Source: Hymenolepis diminuta (Eukaryota > Platyhelminthes > Cestoda > Cyclophyllidea > Hymenolepididae). Taken from it: DNA of 64,000 bases. The notes beneath the pieces are model-generated. The model was not told where the DNA came from and did no database searches. It saw only the letters and a list, made by a program, of their open reading frames with translations. Within the stretch, counting starts at the first letter, position 1, and every line of letters begins with the position of its first letter. Both the position numbers and the translations under genes were made by a program. Positions 61,511 to 64,000 of the stretch are shown here, one piece after another. The stretch is from the NCBI GenBank assembly GCA_900708905.1, contig CAADRB010000059.1, positions 1,159,855-1,223,854 on the forward strand, in the 5' to 3' direction.

Positions 61511-64000
61511 CTTTGTGAAGCGACCTTTTAATTTAACGGATTCAATATAAATATAATGCAAAGTATGCTTGGATTTTCTTCGATTCTTAATTAACTGACG
61601 TGCACTTTCTTCTGTTATTTTGGCACCTCAAAGGAAGCTAAAATCTGCATAATTTTTGTTACTTAAGGAGTAATAATGGTGATCTTTCAGAATTGTCTAA
61701 TTGTTAGATAAGCAAATAAACACTCATTTAAATATTGTTAACTGCCGTTCACCAGAAATAGATGTTTTAGAATGAACGCTTTCGTCTCAACACTTTGAAT
61801 ATAAGGAAATCGTTTTCAATCAAAATTTGAGGGTCAGTGTCTACTGACAGCTTTAAAGACCCCGTACAATCTTTATCTCGAATGCGCATATAAAACTGCG
61901 ACCTTAGGGGTTTGATATATTAAATCTCTGCTATTTCATAATGTGATTTAGCACGATTTTTCCTAAAATATAATTCCGCGCTGGATACTCTATTTTTGCA
62001 AATACTTGGGCAATATCCATCCTTTAGCTTAATAGTATAATATCTGTGAATAATTACAATAGATAGGATATTAGTAATCATTAAGTATTGCTATTTGACT
62101 CGGGGCGTTTTAATGGGGCTGAAAATCAATAAATTATTTTACATATTACACGATAAGGCCGTAGTAGAATTATGAATCAGGTTAACTTGGTATACTAATT
62201 AAATTCCTCTGCGTTGAACTTCACCACTGTTGACGGAACAGCGAACTAAGTTTTATATCATGATTTTAGCATAGCCACATACTAATTTGAAATCGTGCGA
62301 GTACACTGTCCTTTTAATCTACAGCAAACTCATCGCAACTGATGGGAGCTAAGCAAGCGCAGATATTTGCTCAACAAACTGGTAGGAATTTCTCCTCGGA
62401 CTGAAGATATCTCTGTATGTTCCAAATATTTTATAGGAATCATTTTCACACCTAATTTTATATTAACCTCGTTCTCTGTAACCAAATATCGAAGTGATAG
62501 AACCTCTATTTTAAATCATCAAAATTCTTCTTCTCCTTTAAAGTGGGTCTTGGCGGGATGCTAGAATCAAGGCGGTAACGAGAGATAGCGACTACTGATG
62601 TGATATGACAAAATTTCAAGAGTCTGTTTTTACATCAAGTAAAAATAGCGATATGTCAATCATCACTTTTTTCGCAGTCTCCAAAATTAATAAGAATTTT
62701 ATATTCTGTCTTACATTAAGGACACAGAATATATCTGCAAAATTATGGGAAAGCGACCCTCCAAAACAGAATCCTTTTTGTACTTTACTAGAATTGACAT
62801 AATCATTCGCTTCCCAGTCTTTCGACTTTGAGGTACAATGGGACTGACAATTTAGTACCATAGAGTGGGTGCATGTAAAACCATTCAAGATCTTACGACA
62901 TGCAGCTTAATAATGGGGATATTCTAGAAGCAGTAGAAAGCTCTAATCTTGTGCAGCAAAAATTATCCATTCTTGTTTGCAAGTATCTTTAATTTTAGAT
63001 CAAAATAGAAGATAAAAGCAGAATAAAGTTAATATTATAAGACAGAGCAATGGAACGCGTTTAAAGAAATAGTTTTTCTCACTCAGCATAAGCAGGGGAG
63101 CATACTTGAGATTCTAATGAAGGAGGGTATTTAGCTATTCAAACTACCACAAATCCTGCCAGTAAAGCTACTTTAGGAGCGCTACCAAATCAGGCTCAGA
63201 GATATCCCCTCATAAAACTAATGACCTTCCTACTGGCTATTAGGAAACAGCAGCCATTCTTAAATGAAAAGACCAAGAATTAAATAATACATTGGACGAG
63301 AGGAGGGGCTAAGTGAAGAGGGGAGGAATGAGATGAATGTTTGGGAATTTGAAAGGAGGTTGTGATGATGAGGCCAAATTACAGTGCACTGAGTAGAGTT
63401 GACTATTTTGGGTCTTGATTCGTCAGATGGGAAGCCAATAAAAATTATGGTTGGCGTTTGGAGAAAACAAAAGCGTTTGATTAAATGTGAAGAAAGGTGA
63501 CTTAATTAAGTCTTTATTCAGAAGCATCTTGAGGAATACTAATTGAGGGACATAAAATGAAGAAGATTTATGGGCGATAAGGGTAGCAACCAAGAATCAC
63601 TAATATCACAATGTCTACAATCCTTTCTTCCTCAGCAAGGCCCGGAAAGATGTGCTTATATGTCGACCTACCCTATTTCTACTGTTCCCTATTTGTTTGG
63701 CTAACTGGTTCACTCTGCATGTAGGCATGTGTCCGTACACACTGAAATGATTGCTGACTTAGCTTACTTCCAACGTGCTTGGTGGCCTTCGATTGCAGCA
63801 CCCTCTATTGAAAAGTGTTTTTATAAATGAACCTATGGTATTTGGTATTACTAATGTGCACTTTAGTACACCAGGCATGGATGTAACGCAGATGAATATC
63901 CAGATATTAACTGAGAATATAATTTATCTGGTAATAAGGGTAGATATTTACCAGAAACGTTAAACATCAAAGTAATGCTATTTATAATAATTTAGTAGAA
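61511..64000. other. AT-rich right flank, no supported gene
   Basis: Several frames of 62-90 codons (62367-62564, 62605-62802, 62616-62888 on -, 63775-63963) have no family or splice support. Purine-rich GAGGAGGGG and GAGGGGAGGAATG runs lie at 63300-63340. A segment after TTCTTCCTCAG at about 63634 is open in one frame and includes hydrophobic residues, but its donor is unclear. Confidence 0.4.

Noticed and set aside
62605..62888. Overlapping frames on both strands
   Set aside because: Mutually exclusive, no homology recognised, no start context or splice support.
63634..63722. Possible exon after TTCTTCCTCAG
   Set aside because: The acceptor is good, but the only donors are weak (TGTAGGC) and the reading frame is ambiguous; too near the window edge to judge.

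Overview
This is a stretch of AT-rich animal nuclear DNA (about one third G+C by eye, not computed). The genes are split by introns with GT..AG borders, and there are tRNA-derived SINEs and dead Tc1/mariner-type transposases. It looks like an invertebrate. Introns of 39, 42 and 84 bases beside kilobase-sized ones, with long AT-rich spacers, would suit a flatworm or a copepod/other arthropod, but the sequence does not settle which. No bacterial, phage, CRISPR or rRNA features were seen.

Two protein-coding genes are clear, both on the + strand. At the left edge (1-5455) are the last four exons of a mitochondrial NADPH:adrenodoxin/ferredoxin reductase (FDXR). They join in frame to 325 codons and include the NADP-binding GRRGP motif and the flavin-contacting GW..G..GV motif; the 5' part lies outside the window. 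At 48.6-50.3 kb is a six-finger C2H2 zinc-finger gene with tiny introns and a Gln/Pro-rich tail ending in a CtBP-type PLDLT motif. It reads as a nuclear DNA-binding regulator, possibly a repressor.

The 43 kb between these genes, and the 13.7 kb after the second, are mostly AT-rich spacer or large intron. Three isolated open segments have credible splice borders (11110-11289, 26818-26958, 51041-51195). They may be exons of unrecognised genes with long introns; none could be named.

Mobile-element remains: a mutated mariner transposase on the - strand at about 17.19-17.69 kb, a probable Tc1-like remnant at about 61.07-61.5 kb, and a tRNA-derived SINE family with at least four diverged copies (41.8, 53.0, 54.3 and, on the - strand, 57.1 kb). 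A possible solo-LTR-like segment lies at 33.27-33.65 kb and a diverged repeat pair at 58.7/60.0 kb. Several inverted repeats stand out, the best being a GC-cored near-palindrome of 59 bases at 52.4 kb. I found no evidence of a new multi-gene system. The two genes have unrelated roles (mitochondrial electron transfer and transcription control), and their proximity has no visible functional meaning.
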